Assembly (NCBI GenBank): GCA_027475525.1
Contig: JAMWFC010000033.1
Location: 744,001-808,000, forward strand
DNA from: Macrolepiota albuminosa
Lineage: Eukaryota; Basidiomycota; Agaricomycetes; Agaricales; Agaricaceae
Direction of reading: 5' to 3'
Length of the DNA: 64,000 nucleotides
The translations under genes were made by a program, and so were the position numbers. The notes beneath the pieces are model-generated. The model did no database searches. It was not told the origin of the DNA and saw nothing but the letters and a program-made list of their open reading frames with translations. This document shows positions 11,008 through 22,088 of the stretch, piece by piece (position 1 is the stretch's first letter; every line of letters starts with the position of its first letter).

Positions 11008-12271
11008 TTAGTCCGTCTTTTTCGTGTCCTTTCTATCTGGATTTTTACTACCAATCGAATAGATCACTGTACCAACAAGAACCATTGCTGCCCCAGACCA
11101 CATCATAGCCATGTCAATCTCGGAGCTGTTACCTTTTCCACGCTTTATCAATCCAACTCCAACAACACTAAGTACAAGGCTCACAGCCTTCCTCACGACC
11201 AACACAAGCGTCACAGTAAGGGCACTGACTCTCGTCGTGAGGCGATGGACTCCTGCAACGCACAACAATTGCGTTAGGGTATTCAAAACTAGTGGAATCG
11301 CAGCGGCGGGGACAGTCAACCTCGAAGAATTACCCCGAGAGAAAGGCAAGGGGATCGGCATCCGTGGGCTGGCGTTGAAGGTACGGATTTGAGCTACGAG
11401 GTCTGATCGGACAGAGAAGAACATTGGAAGCCCGAGGAAATGAAGGTAGAACATGGATTCTTGCCATGCCGGCGGTTCTTTCATTTTCTGGGAATCCTTC
11501 GAGCTGCCTGGAGCCGAGGAGCTCGAGGGGGTCGGTCGTCCGTATTGAGAGTATGTCCAGTCCTGGACGAGGCCAAGGAACCCAGAGAAAATGAGCGCAA
11601 GGGTGAGAATGGCGATACCTATTCCGTAGGTGTACGGATCCGTCAATACATTGTTTGTTTGCAATGAGTTGTTAGGAGAGGCGGAGAGAGTTGTAAGAAT
11701 GACCCCGAGTGTCACAAGAAGGACAGAGAATGTTTGGGCGATTGTGTATCTAAAAAGTCGCAGAATTGTTATCAGCGTCGTTTCAAATGAACAGGATGTA
11801 ATGAAGGACGCGTGAACAGATGAACGAGGGGACACGTACCGCTTTCCAGCAATAAGCCAACCTAATAGCATGCTGATGATCAATCCTCCGCTCCGGAAAA
11901 TGATGTGAACTGCCATAGGTATGTGGTATCCGAACGCGGCATTGTTAAGCAGCGAGATAAAATAGAATAGAGCAACTTGTATCATGTATGGAGTGATCGG
12001 TATCCTCCTTTTCCGAAATCGTGGGCCATAGCGTGTCCATGTCATGTGTCTTGGAAGACCGTGAAGAGATATAGTGACAAACTGGAAAAATGTTATCAAA
12101 GATCCTGCTTGTGGATATTCAGAGGTTAGTTGTTCCAATGTGATAGCATTACTAGTAGTAACAACATAAGTCGCTCCGGAAGGAACGACGGTAAAATATC
12201 ACTTACCTGCAGCAGCCTCCAAACACTAGCGATAGCGTCGTTAACCAGTCGGACAGAACTGACGCAATCAT
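11008..12271 (-). CDS. YEA4: UDP-N-acetylglucosamine transporter, YEA4/SLC35B4 type
   Basis: Nucleotide-sugar antiporter of the UAA family in ER/Golgi membranes; yeast YEA4 supplies UDP-GlcNAc for chitin and glycan synthesis. Exons on the minus strand: 12271-12207, 12151-11840 and 11749-11008, giving 372 aa. The joined N-terminus reads LVFGGCCRSNAITLEQL across intron 1, followed by SLITFFQF, LLNNAAFGYHIPMAVHIIFR and SGGLIISMLLGWLIAGKR. After intron 2 comes YTIAQTFSVLLVTLGVILTT. About ten hydrophobic segments follow the family pattern. A hydrophilic, Ser/Pro-rich loop (PTPSSSSAPGSSKDSQ) follows TM6, and the C-terminus is basic (NPDRKDTKK), as expected for the cytosolic tail. Intron 2 is 90 nt, divisible by three and stop-free, so an unspliced message would still be open. 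Substrate is assigned by resemblance to YEA4. Confidence 0.88.
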
Positions 12272-12505
12272 TGCACCTCCAGTAAGTTCCTATGTTGCAG
12301 ACTAACCGTGCTGCGCTTAATAATCGAACAGTAGTATCATTTAAAGCATATGAGTCTATCCCCTAGCCATTGATGAGTCCAGAGTTAAAAAAGCTGAAAC
12401 CATGTCTAAAACGGCCACGTCGAAGGGGCCGGGCCGGTGGACAAGTTGCCGAGGTAATGCCGCGACGCGACTTTTACAGAATTTTGTGATCTCTGTCAGG
12501 ACTTC
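12272..12505. promoter_or_regulatory. Divergent promoter between YEA4-like and mitochondrial AsnRS genes
   Basis: The two start codons face away from each other across 234 bp, so the core promoters must overlap or abut here. No strong TATA box is visible. Confidence 0.5.
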
Positions 12506-14180
12506 ATGTTGTTGAAGAGATTTGCTTCATCTCTTCACTCTTCCGCAAAAGTTGGGCCGTTTAGGCTCCCTCCTACCATAAAGCAAATTCTTGCTTCGCC
12601 AGTCCAACCAGAAGAGGAATTAGTGACAGTCTCAGGATGGATTAAGTCAATACGGAGGCAGAAGAATGTTTCGTTTGCAGTACTCACAGACGGCAGTTCG
12701 CCTCAGGGGTTACAGGCTGTGTTTTTGGGAAATGGAGAGGGTGTAAAAGCGTGAATTTGGGATTCCTTCAAGTGGCAGGAACATGTCTAATCTTGCAAAA
12801 CTTCTAGGCTTACAAACGGAGCTGCGGTACAATTGACAGGAAAACTTGTTCGTTCTCCTGGTGCCGGCCAGGAGAAGGAGCTTGTCATAGACTCAAAACA
12901 GAGCGCTGATCTCAATGCCGGCGAGCAAATACGGATTTTAGGTGCTTGTGACCCCGAGGTTCGTTCAATTTTTCGTAGTTAAATTGCGAAAAGCGAACAT
13001 CTGTCTGGTAGGTATACCCCATACAAAAACAAGCTCTTTCAACAGAGTATCTTCGCGACCACTCACATCTACGCGCTCGCACTGACGCGATAGCAGCTAT
13101 GGTGCGCCTCCGCGACACCCTCAAGAAGAACATCAGTACTTTCTTCGATGTATGTTTACTTACAAGTGAAAGACACGGCCTAACGCGTAATCTCGAGTTT
13201 AGGAACAAGGTTTCATCTATTCTCATACGCCAATCCTGACCGGGAACGACGCCGAAGGGGCTGGCGAAGCATTCAAAATTGCGCAACTTCCAAACACCCA
13301 CCCCGCCGCCGCAAACTCTATTGATCCCTCTTCGTCCTCAACAGACAACATCGAGTTCTTTTCGCGCCCTGCGCACTTGACGGTTTCCCACCAGCTTCAC
13401 CTCGAAGCCTTAGCCACGGCGCTATCGCGCGTATACACCCTCTCCCCATGTTTCCGCGCCGAACCCTCACAAACAGGCCGGCACCTCGCCGAGTTTTGGA
13501 TGCTCGAGGCGGAGTGGGCGTTTGGTGGATCTGGTCGGGTTTCCGATACGTGCGAGTTCGTCGAGGCGTGTCTGAGGAGCGTGGTACGTGGTGCGGTGGA
13601 AGGTGTTGATGCGGACGCTTTGCGGAAAGGCGCGGATGAAGCGAGGAGGAGGGCAGTGGTTGATGCGGTTGGAAGGGCGGACGGGTGGGTGAGGATAACG
13701 TATACGGATGCTGTGCAGGCGCTGGAGGAGCACCAGCGCAATGTGCCTGGTGCGTTCCAATATGAGCCGGGGTGGGGACGAGCATTGCAGAGTGAGCATG
13801 AGCGGTGGATTGCGGAGACCCTTGTGAAGGGTCCGGTGTTCATCACGGATTACCCGAAGTCACTCAAGCCGTTTTACATGAGGGAAAACGAGGATGGGAA
13901 GACTGTGGGATGCTTTGATCTTATTGTGCCGCATATGGGGGAACTTGTGGGGGGGAGTGTTAGGGAAGAGCGTGCAAATGTTTTGGAGGGGAAGATGAGA
14001 GAAAATTTTGGGGAGGGTCTGAATGAGTATCAGTGGTATTTGGATTTGAGGAGGTACGGAGGTGCTCCCCATATGGGCTTTGGGATGGGCTTCGAGAGAC
14101 TTGTTGGATGGGTTGGCGGGATTGATAATGTTAGAGAGAGTATACCGTTCCCCAGGTGGGCAGGACGAATGTTACTTTAA
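12506..14180 (+). CDS. SLM5: Asparaginyl-tRNA synthetase, mitochondrial type
   Basis: Class IIb aminoacyl-tRNA synthetase that charges tRNA-Asn. Exons 12506-12750, 12808-12958, 13012-13149 and 13203-14180 join to 503 aa. The first 15-20 residues are Lys/Arg/Ser-rich without acids (MLLKRFASSLHSSAK), a plausible mitochondrial presequence. The anticodon-binding OB fold lies at about residues 35-125 (VSGWIKSIRRQKNVSFAVL). YPIQKQ and EYLRDHSHLRART at about 134-160 are the segment typical of AsnRS. Motif 2 (CFRAEPSQTGRHLAEFWMLE) falls at about 261-280 and motif 3 (GFGMGFERLV) near the C-terminus, which ends in IPFPRWAGR, the usual AsnRS ending. The ATG at 12506 is chosen because it precedes the presequence. 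Mitochondrial location is inferred. Exon 4 is conspicuously rich in G+C and CpG compared with the DNA that follows. Confidence 0.92.
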
Positions 14181-15312
14181 TTCCTCCTCTAGACCAGTGT
14201 TTGCCCCCTATCAACATTGCTATGATATTTTTCTTTCCCGGTTTCATTTTTGCCAGTTTGTGGTCCAGGGCCGCCCTGTTCCTTATCGTCTTGTGCCATA
14301 TATTCTAGACACTTCGGGAGATCCCTGGGGTTGAGAAAAACCTGTTCGAAACAACTTATGTAATTTCTAAATTGTTTTTCTCAAGTATTACATAAAATCT
14401 ATTTCGAAAAACAGAAAAAAAAAAGATTTTTCTTGTGATTGTCCTGAGATACAGATACATAAAATTAATCGTGTTTCTAGTGTTTTTCTCGAGAAAAAAA
14501 TGATGTTTATATTATTTTGTTCCTTTGTGAACACTTGTTGTATTTCTTTCAAGTGTTTCCAAGGGAAAATTCTTGTTCTTGTTTCTCTCACAAAAACATA
14601 TTAGAAAAACTTTAAATGTTCCTCAGGAAACATAGATTAGATAATCTTTAAGTATTTCTGTATAAACACAGATTAGAAACACCTATCACATCGACGAGCA
14701 TGTTGCGCATCACTCATCAGGTTCTTTGATGATTATATGATGTGACGTGCTCATTAAAATTTACATTTAAATCAAAAAAAAGAACAAGTAAAACAATATA
14801 ATAGAATACATGAAATGAGATTGTATATATATAATGCAGAAAAAAAATAAGGCATTCAGTCAGAAAAAAATAAACAGCAAATAAAAGTAAATACAATTGC
14901 TAGTGGGAAGATGATGATAAAGGAAATCACAATGTAGGGTTGCAAAGAAATGATAATAGACAGAATGGCAATGCATCTAGAGCAAAAGGCCAAGGTCATA
15001 GATATAGCTATGAGCAAGATGACAATTTTTGAGACTTGAGAGACTGATTGAATAAGGAACTCAAGAACAAGGATTCTGGAAAGAAAGTGTGAAACTCACA
15101 TTGAAGGTGTATGTTACAATGGAGACAAAGGCCAAAATTGCCAAAATAACTATTGAAACAATGCATAACCAGACTGTATATATGGCAAACCTGCTGGAAA
15201 CAAAATTGTCCTGAGGTATTGCCAGGGCACCTATGATTGAGCTATAAAATGTTGTGTCAACATTGGCAATTTTTTTTTCAAAGATAAAACCAACACTTCC
15301 AATGAGAATGGG
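14181..15312. other. AT-rich non-coding stretch at the edge of the transposon region
   Basis: From about 14335 the base composition drops abruptly to very A/T-rich sequence with many runs of A and T and repeated TTTTTCTC/GAGAAAAA words. No gene, LTR or domain was recognised, and no tRNA cloverleaf was found. It looks like decayed repeat DNA. Confidence 0.45.
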
Positions 15313-15600
15313 TCAGGTTCTGCTGAGTTGGGGGCTTTCCAGGAAAGCAATGCCTCTACAAGACAGACTTGATTTACATGTACCCAGGTGGTCTGGAACT
15401 CTGGACTGTGCTCTGGGGTTTAAGACGCAAACAAGGGATTCCCAGAGTAAGGGACTTAGTCTGGAGATCAGGAGAAGTCAAAAAGATGAAGAAATTAAGG
15501 TCAAGTCAAGAACCAGGGGTTTTAAGATGAGACCAGGATTAATAAACTTTAGGTCGTGAAGTGCATACCAATCTCAGATGCTAGGCAATAGATTCCTAGC
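15313..15600 (-). repeat. Degenerate LTR-G4 fragment
   Basis: The sequence starting TCAGGTTCTGCTGAGT, with 'ctggaactctg' downstream and 'agaccagg' near the end, matches in order the start of the minus-oriented solo LTR at 34730 and the reverse of the G4 LTRs. It is heavily diverged and truncated. Confidence 0.7.
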
Positions 15601-15617
15601 TGGCAGATTCAAAAAAA

Positions 15618-15850
15618 TGTAATGGAGTTACAGATTTGTGAGAGCTTACAGTTCACACTACACAGAATCAGACCAGTCTGGTCTATTGACTATGTAGAAT
15701 GAATACAAAATAAGCTTAATAAGCAGCAGGTAGCTAGGTATTTATAATTATATAACTATTATTATATTATAATAAATATAATATAATATTTGACTACTAA
15801 ACTAAGTAAAAGCTATGTGGCCAACGCCACATAGCAGACTACGCTACACA
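15618..15850 (-). repeat. LTR-A, solo copy (233 bp)
   Basis: Read on the minus strand it begins TGTGTAGCGTAGTCTGC and ends TTACA, the same ends and length as the plus-strand copy at 62049-62282. Both copies share a hairpin just inside the start (GCTATGTGG / CCACATAGC), a central AT-rich block and the 'gaccagtctggtct' motif. About 45 bp just outside (15851-15895) resemble an internal piece of LTR-G4. No matching target duplication was found. Confidence 0.8.
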
Positions 15851-16162
15851 CTAACTGGCACACTTTGACTGGCATGCTTTGACTGGCACACTCAACTTAT
15901 TCCTCACTTGCCACATATTGTCTTGAGCTGTTGCGGTGTCTACGGCAAGCCTCTCAATGACCTTTCTCGCCACATCTTCTTCTGAATCCAATTGTTCTGT
16001 TACAGGCAACAAGGGAGGAACCACTCAGGGACTGTGTCCCATCCGCAGCTGGAAAGGCAAAAACCTAGTTGACTTGTTCACAGTATTCATTATGTCAAAA
16101 CAAATGCGGTGCAAGGCTCTAACCCAGTCTTTTTGATTACAATCCACATGAAAATGCAAAGC

Positions 16163-16316
16163 TTGAATCACTGTTTTATTTGAGCGTTCACTGGACCCAT
16201 CAGTTTGCGGATGGTAAGCCGTTGACATCTTTATTTTTATTGAATCACTGTTTTATTTGAGCGTTCACTGGACCCATCAGTTTGCGGATGGTAAGCCGTT
16301 GACATCTTTATTTTTA
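16163..16316. repeat. 77-bp tandem duplication (D1)
   Basis: Copies 16163-16239 and 16240-16316 are identical. The duplication repeats the segment encoding HPQTDGSSERSNK of the G1 integrase and shifts the frame. Confidence 0.95.
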
Positions 16317-16368
16317 TCCAATCAACCTCATAAGATGTTTCTAGAAATGTGACACAAAAAGATGATCA

Positions 16369-16522
16369 CGGTTGCAAACAATATTGGCTGGCAGGCCATT
16401 CTTGCAATACCAATTCTCGAAGAACAATTCAGCCAATTGTGGGGCCGGTTGCAAACAATATTGGCTGGCAGGCCATTCTTGCAATACCAATTCTCGAAGA
16501 ACAATTCAGCCAATTGTGGGGC
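16369..16522. repeat. 77-bp tandem duplication (D2)
   Basis: Copies 16369-16445 and 16446-16522 are identical. It doubles the segment around GLPANIVCNR in the G1 integrase. Confidence 0.95.
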
Positions 16523-17512
16523 CGTAAGGTTGTGCGAGTGGGGACAATGCATATATCTGAGTGCAAATGATCTGTAATAGTTAAAATACAATTGTAACCT
16601 TTGTCCTCTGGCAAAGGGCCCAAGAAGTCTATAGCCACTGATTCTCTGTGACTGTCCAGTATCAGTAGTGGATGCAGGGGTCCCATGGGTTTAGACATCG
16701 GAGATTTGTATCGCTGACATTCTGGGCATGCCAGTATGTATCCATGTTCAAGGTCTTGGTGCATGTGTAGCCAATAATACGCCCAACGCAAGGCCTCATA
16801 CGCCTTCTCAAAGCTAAAGTGGCCCAATGAGTTGTATGCTTGCAAATGTTGCCCACATATGGGACCAGAAGACGTGACCCACAGAACCACAGGCCATCAC
16901 GATTTATGAGGGAATTCATTCCTCTAGCGGCAGAAACTAGCTTCTGACACCACGGGTCCAGCTTATAACCTTCTTTCAACTGTCTCACAAAATTGTTGTC
17001 TATTGTTATTGACAAACAGGGAGTTGTAGCACAGACCACAACCTGATCACTGACGGCATGTGCCAGGGCAAATGCTGCTTCAAACAGTGAGTTTCCCAAA
17101 GATGGAAGAATGGCACCAATAGTCTCTGAAATAAGATCATCGTCGTTCATTGTCTCCAACAATGTATGAGCTCTTCCAACCACATGTTGCGAGTCTGGCA
17201 AGTCATATGGAAGGCAAGACAGCACATCAGCCACAGAATTGTCCTCCCCTTTCACATAAACCATCTTACAATCAAATTGCAACAAAAATTCCATCCAACG
17301 ATGTAGTACTTGGTGGCAAGTATTACTGTAGTTCTGGGGCTTATTGGTAACTCAGAAAGTTCCCTCTAATCCACACTGTTGCTTGATGATAAACTTGGTG
17401 TATTGGGTGCTTCTCAGAATATCAAATACTCTGGTGGGCAGTAGAAGGTTCTCAGTCAACTCCAGCCTAAGCAGTTCACTCCCTGGGAACTACCGAGCCT
17501 TTGTTTTCCAAT

Positions 17513-17666
17513 AGACTTCCAAGAAGAGGTTCAATAAACTCTAGCCTAGGTGATTCACTCCCTGGGAACCACTGAGCCTTTGCCTATCAAGACTTCCAAG
17601 AAGAGGTTCAATAAACTCTAGCCTAGGTGATTCACTCCCTGGGAACCACTGAGCCTTTGCCTATCA
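17513..17666. repeat. 77-bp tandem duplication (D3)
   Basis: Copies 17513-17589 and 17590-17666 are identical and lie inside LTR-C, in the 'cactccctgggaacca' region. Confidence 0.95.
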
Positions 17667-17724
17667 ATGCCTGTCTATTCTCTACTAAACTTGGGCTATT
17701 TATACTGTTTTTCTGGTGCACAGA

Positions 17725-17878
17725 CCACTATCTACACATGACTCTTTTGTTGTCAACTCCCCAGCCTCCAGAACATATTTGATAGTCCAATTTCTCTTTT
17801 GCCACTATCTACACATGACTCTTTTGTTGTCAACTCCCCAGCCTCCAGAACATATTTGATAGTCCAATTTCTCTTTTG
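17725..17878. repeat. 77-bp tandem duplication (D4)
   Basis: Copies 17725-17801 and 17802-17878 are identical, inside LTR-C. The sister LTR-C at 59219 has this segment only once. Confidence 0.95.
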
Positions 17879-17958
17879 GAGGCATGTTTCGGTACCACCA
17901 GTTCTACCATTCAACTTCTTGTTCCACCATTCCTCCGGATGTCTCTGATTGCCACTTT

Positions 17959-18112
17959 CCCATTTGCTTCAGCTCCATTTAGCACGATCCCATTCATAGA
18001 TCCTTCTTTCCCCTTTTAGCGCTTCCCTGCATTCCCCCATTTGCTTCAGCTCCATTTAGCACGATCCCATTCATAGATCCTTCTTTCCCCTTTTAGTGCT
18101 TCCCTGCATTCC
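17959..18112. repeat. 77-bp tandem duplication (D5), one mismatch
   Basis: Copies 17959-18035 and 18036-18112 differ at one base ('tttagcgctt' versus 'tttagtgctt'). This is the only member of the 77-bp set that is not exact. Confidence 0.9.
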
Positions 18113-18470
18113 ATGCTTCTTTTGACATCCCTCCATGCTTCTTTTCCTTTCCCCTTTTAGTCATGTCAAATTGGGCATTGTCAGATCTGATCTTGATCTA
18201 GATCATCACAAATTGATCCCATTTTGTCACTTCTGCCAGCTCCCATGCTTCCCCTCCCCATTACAGTGGTTGGACTATTGTTGAGTGGATAGCTTGAGCT
18301 GGTCCCTGCCCTTTGTTCTGTACTGTCTGTGTATTTATTGGGATGTTTTTGGAGATATAATTTGTTGAGACTGCTACCAGGAGGCTTACAGTTTTCAGCC
18401 TTATGATTAAATGTTTATTTTGACTTCTGGTGCATGTTGTGTCCCTGACTGCTGGTACAGCATCGTATCA

Positions 18471-19871
18471 ACAAGCCTGTCAATGCGACAGATCACATTG
18501 ATGATTAAAATTGAGTAAGGTTTTGTGGTCTGTAAACACGACAAATTTGGCACCGAATAAATCAGCATGCCATTTTTTCAAGGCACAAACAATTGCAAGA
18601 AGTTCCTTCTCGTGCACTGGGTAGTTAAGTTCCATGCCCTTGAAAGTTTGACTTTCAAAGGCAACAGGTCATGCTGTCTCCCACAATTCTCCAAATGACA
18701 ACACGCCTCCTGATCAAAAATTGCTGGCATCTATTATAACAAATATAGTTTTTGACGTGTTTTTATGATTGATAGTGGTCAAACAATCTTGGCCAATGAC
18801 TAAAGCTTTTACCGCCTCAAAAGCCGACCGATGTTTTTTTGTTCACACTGGAAAATCCATCTCACACTCCTGTGTGGTTAATGTATGCAATATTCTGGTA
18901 TGCTCTGCCAGTTTTGGCAAAAATACTGCTATGTATCTCACAAGTCCCAGGAATGCCCGAACTTCTTTGGCTGATGTGGGCATCGGCCATGCCAGAATAT
19001 GGTCCACCTTCTTGCAATCAGCCTCTATGCCATTTGCAGATATACGGTGGCCCAAGAAGTCGATACTCATCTGATACAGGTGTGACTTCTTCATGTTTAC
19101 AAACAGGTGAGCAGCTCTCAGTGCTTCTAATATCTTTTGGACATTCTCATGATGCTCTTCGATAGTCTTGGACCATATGACAATATTGTCAAGATACACA
19201 TGACAAATTACTCCAATATATTCTCGCAGTGCTGCTGTTACCCTTTGTTGCTGAATTGCCGGAGCATTTTGTAACCCCATCAGCATCACCAGCTATTCGT
19301 ACAGTCCATATGGTGTGGAAACGGCAGTGAGGTGCATATGGTCAGGGTGCATAGGTATTTGAAAAAACACATTAGTCAAGTCTAAAACTGCGAATATTTT
19401 CCCTTTCACGCAGTCATGCAAAATGTCTTCAATATGTGGGATTGGGTGATTATCAGGAACGGTTGCAGCATTCAAATTCCTGTAATCATTTACCCAGCAT
19501 GGCAATGCCATAGGATCCAATTTTGGAATCAAAAAGGCAGGCGATGCAAATGAAGAGGAGGAAGGACAAATATGGCCAGCCTCTAAATGATCTTGTATTA
19601 ATATTTTCCATGCCTCTCTATATTTATGAAAACATTGATATGACCGTGTCTTAATACAATAATCTGCTTTTTTCAACTGAATCTTTGTGAGTATGTCCCG
19701 CAGTAAGTCTTGAACATTCACGACCAGCTCAAAAACATCCTTAAACTGCCTTTTCATTTCAACATCGAACTTTGACAATGTGTCCTCTGCCGCAAGCTGC
19801 TCAATGTGTTGCCAAATTGCAGCCACTACATTAACCTCCAACATGTTCTCAAAAAGCCCCATACGCTCCAT
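18471..19871 (-). pseudogene. G1 reverse transcriptase and RNase H start, broken
   Basis: Minus-strand pieces 19871-19293 (KADYCIKTRSYQ, LDPMALPCWVNDYRNLNA, IFAVLDLTNVFFQIPMH) and 19289-18843 (GLQNAPAIQQQRV, VYLDNIVIWS, FLGHRISANGIEADCKKVD) are the fingers, palm and thumb of a Gypsy reverse transcriptase. The active-site YLDD has become YLDN. The RNase H beginning follows down to 18471, where LTR-C interrupts. Confidence 0.85.
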
Positions 19872-20360
19872 TCATTCTAATCTTAGCTCTTTCACAAGCT
19901 CTTTTCTGTGTCGCAGGGTCTTGTTGAACTTCTTACGCATGGGCACAAAAGGGTGTGGAGAACGATTTCTTTCGACAATCAGATTTAAAAGATTGTAATT
20001 ACACAATTTGTCTATAACAGTGCACTCAGCTATGTCGACTACAATATTATTCACTTTCAAAAAAGGCAGACCCAGTATTACAGGAGAACATAAATTAGAT
20101 GCAATGACAGCATGTACAGTCTGAGAAGTCCATGTTTGATCTACAGAGGTAACTGACAACTTGCAATATTCAGACAATGTGGTAGACATTCTTTCACTGG
20201 AATTTGAGATCGCCACATCGACTGCCAATGGTTTCTTGAGACAAAAACAACACAACCCCAGACGATTTACTAAACCTGCATCAATTAAAACTATGTAAGA
20301 TCTATCATCCAATAGCATTGAGACTTCAAGAGGGAAATCAACATTGGGGCCCACAATCAT
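19872..20360 (-). pseudogene. G1 aspartic protease region, degenerate
   Basis: The minus-strand reading SYIVLIDAGLVNRLGL corresponds to the retropepsin active site (VLIDSGSS-like; here DAG). LCSPVILGLPFLKVNN is the flap-side ILG-x-PFL motif. The expected DSG is altered, so activity is doubtful. Confidence 0.7.
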
Positions 20361-20366
20361 GCCTGT

Positions 20367-21642
20367 TCATAGTAAATGAAGAACAGCAAGCGGTATATCA
20401 CTCACATCTGAATCTGAATCAGAATCAGAATGCACAGATTCAACACAAGACACTGCAGCAGGCAATTGCAGTAAGACAGCAGCAACAGTTACAGAAGCAG
20501 GAACAGCAGTCCCCGGTGCAACCGTAGCAACAGGCCTGGAAGCCCAAGCTCCAGCAGCTTTCATAGCATCCACCCATGCCTGTGTCAGAGGCTGATACTT
20601 TGTTGGATCTGGGAACGGCTCTACACAGTTGCTCGTTCGACACGGTATGAAGGGACAACAACAGCGGAAACAACCACCATTCTTGTGCAAAAGACATTTC
20701 TCTTCCTCTGTCAAGGGAGGAAGTCTGTCTCCCTTTGCCGTTGGAAGAACCACTTTGAGACGCCAATGTATTCAATGTATTTGACTTGTTTGTGGTTGTA
20801 AGTGGCTTCTTTGCCTGGCAATAAACCTTATCCGCAATTTCTCATGCCCGTTTCTCCATTTGACAATGGGTCTCATTGATAAGCTGAATACTGTTTAGCC
20901 ACACATGAAAATCGGTTGTGGCGTCCAACTTGCATTCAAAATAAATAATGGATAATGTGGAATCCAGTTTTGCCTCAATCTGAGTTCGCAATTTGTCAAG
21001 TTTGAAGTGGAAAGGAGTGCCCAACAAGAGCAAATTTTGCTTCTGAATGTATGATGCAAAATCCCAAAAGGTTTGCTTTCTATGATTAAAGTTGGCGGAC
21101 AGAATACAGATTCTAACTTTCAGCTCCCAATTGTGCGGTAGATATTTTGATCAAATCTCCTTCATAAATTCATCAAACAACAGCTGGACAATATGGTCTT
21201 GTTGGCCTGAGACCCAATCACGCATCTGATGGTCCTTGATACTGACCAAAATACGACGGACCTGGTCCTCATCTTCTATCTCTTTTGTGTCAAAAAAATC
21301 ATGGCAGGCAGTCTCGTAGTCTTTCGCAGTCTCAGGACTAAGATTGCCCTCTGTCAAAATAGGCGGCTTTGTGTAATGGTCTTCTATGGTTGCCTGTTTA
21401 GGCCCGGTGGCTTTGGTATTACTGTTCATTTTACAACTAACAGGAGACGGTGAGGATGAACTATCTGATGAAATTTTGCATTTTTGTCGAGTACAAATTT
21501 GCGCTGGAAGAGGGGTCATTACAATTCTTGAGGCATCTATGTTCAAAGAGGCATCTGTGATGGATGGAATTGATGTTAACGGTGACGACAACTCTGCTTG
21601 CTTATGCGTGATACTACGCATTGTCAGAGGGATTGAAATCAA
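20367..21642 (-). pseudogene. G1 gag with zinc-finger remnant
   Basis: The first piece (21642-21151) contains PPILTEGNLSPETAKDYETAC and EDEDQVRRILVSI, the gag start common in mushroom Gypsy elements. The next (21033-20842) continues gag. The 3' piece has LTEEEKCLLHKNGGCFRC followed by NC, a degraded CCHC-like finger. Stops and frame changes separate the parts. Confidence 0.75.
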
Positions 21643-21858
21643 GGGTGTACAAGGCAGCTTGATCTAAGCAGATGACGTGGCACCATCCCAAAGAGGCAAT
21701 GCCCACAATATATGCATACAAAAAAACTAGCGGTCACTCCAGTAAGGATCTAGAGAACCCCAAAGCAAGGCGTAACTGGACAAGGACCCAAGTCTCGCCC
21801 AGTGTCGACCTCATCTTTGACCAAAACGCCACTCGCAAGGTTGGTATTGTTAAAAAAG

Positions 21859-22088
21859 TGTAGGACATAGTCCTCACTAAAGACAAACCACACAGCCAAA
21901 TGATAGAACCCCGCTATATTGTCCTAGCGGTAAGCACATATGTACGTCAGGAAAAGAAAATGAGATAATGAGTGTAGCAGGAAGAGAAGATAAGCTCCGC
22001 CCCACTCTAATGCAGATGTAAATGTAAATAGCTGTAAAGTAAGCTAAACTAGTGTAAATAATTAGGTGGTCATAATCCTGGGATTACA
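21859..22088 (-). repeat. LTR-B, LTR-like unit of 230 bp
   Basis: On the minus strand it begins TGTAATCCCAGGATTATG and ends TGTCCTACA, with TG...CA ends. It lies exactly between the G1 gag side and the point where the G2 reverse transcriptase reading stops (...IEAEV), so it is probably the 5' LTR of G1 inserted into G2. No second copy is in the window, so this rests on position and ends alone. Confidence 0.6.

Larger units (their letters stand above)
16025..17301 (-). pseudogene. G1 RNase H end and integrase, broken
   Basis: The minus-strand reading starts with RWMEFLLQFDCKMVYVKGEDN and ADVLSCLP (RNase H/connection end). An HHCC-like finger (HACPECQ at about 16715-16735), SVAIDFLGPLPEDKGYNCILTI (first catalytic Asp intact), GLPANIVCNR and the later STAYHPQTDGSSERSNK (catalytic Glu intact) follow. 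The second catalytic position is Asn instead of Asp. Two 77-bp duplications (16163 and 16369) break the frame. Not functional as it stands. Confidence 0.85.
17302..18470 (+). repeat. LTR-C solo copy inserted in G1 RNase H
   Basis: Begins TGTAGTACTTGG and ends CATCGTATCA, the same ends as the copies at 25440-26351 (reverse) and 59219-60163. It interrupts the G1 RNase H reading between LSH*QAC and RWMEF. The flanking 4-mers ACGA and ACAA are a degenerate version of the 4-bp target duplication seen at the other copies. Three 77-bp duplications inflate its length to 1169 bp. Confidence 0.85.
15900..21650 (-). mobile_element. G1: degenerate Ty3/Gypsy retrotransposon
   Basis: Read on the minus strand the order is gag (21642), CCHC region, protease, reverse transcriptase, RNase H and integrase (16025): the Ty3/Gypsy order. 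Frames are broken by stops, by a solo LTR (17302-18470) and by three 77-bp duplications, two in pol and none in gag. A 230-bp LTR-like unit (21859-22088) lies on the 5' side, where its 5' LTR would be. No matching 3' LTR was found. Confidence 0.85.

Noticed and set aside
13318..13846. Minus-strand frames of 110-155 aa
   Set aside because: Shadows of the GC-rich AsnRS exon 4; no coding features.
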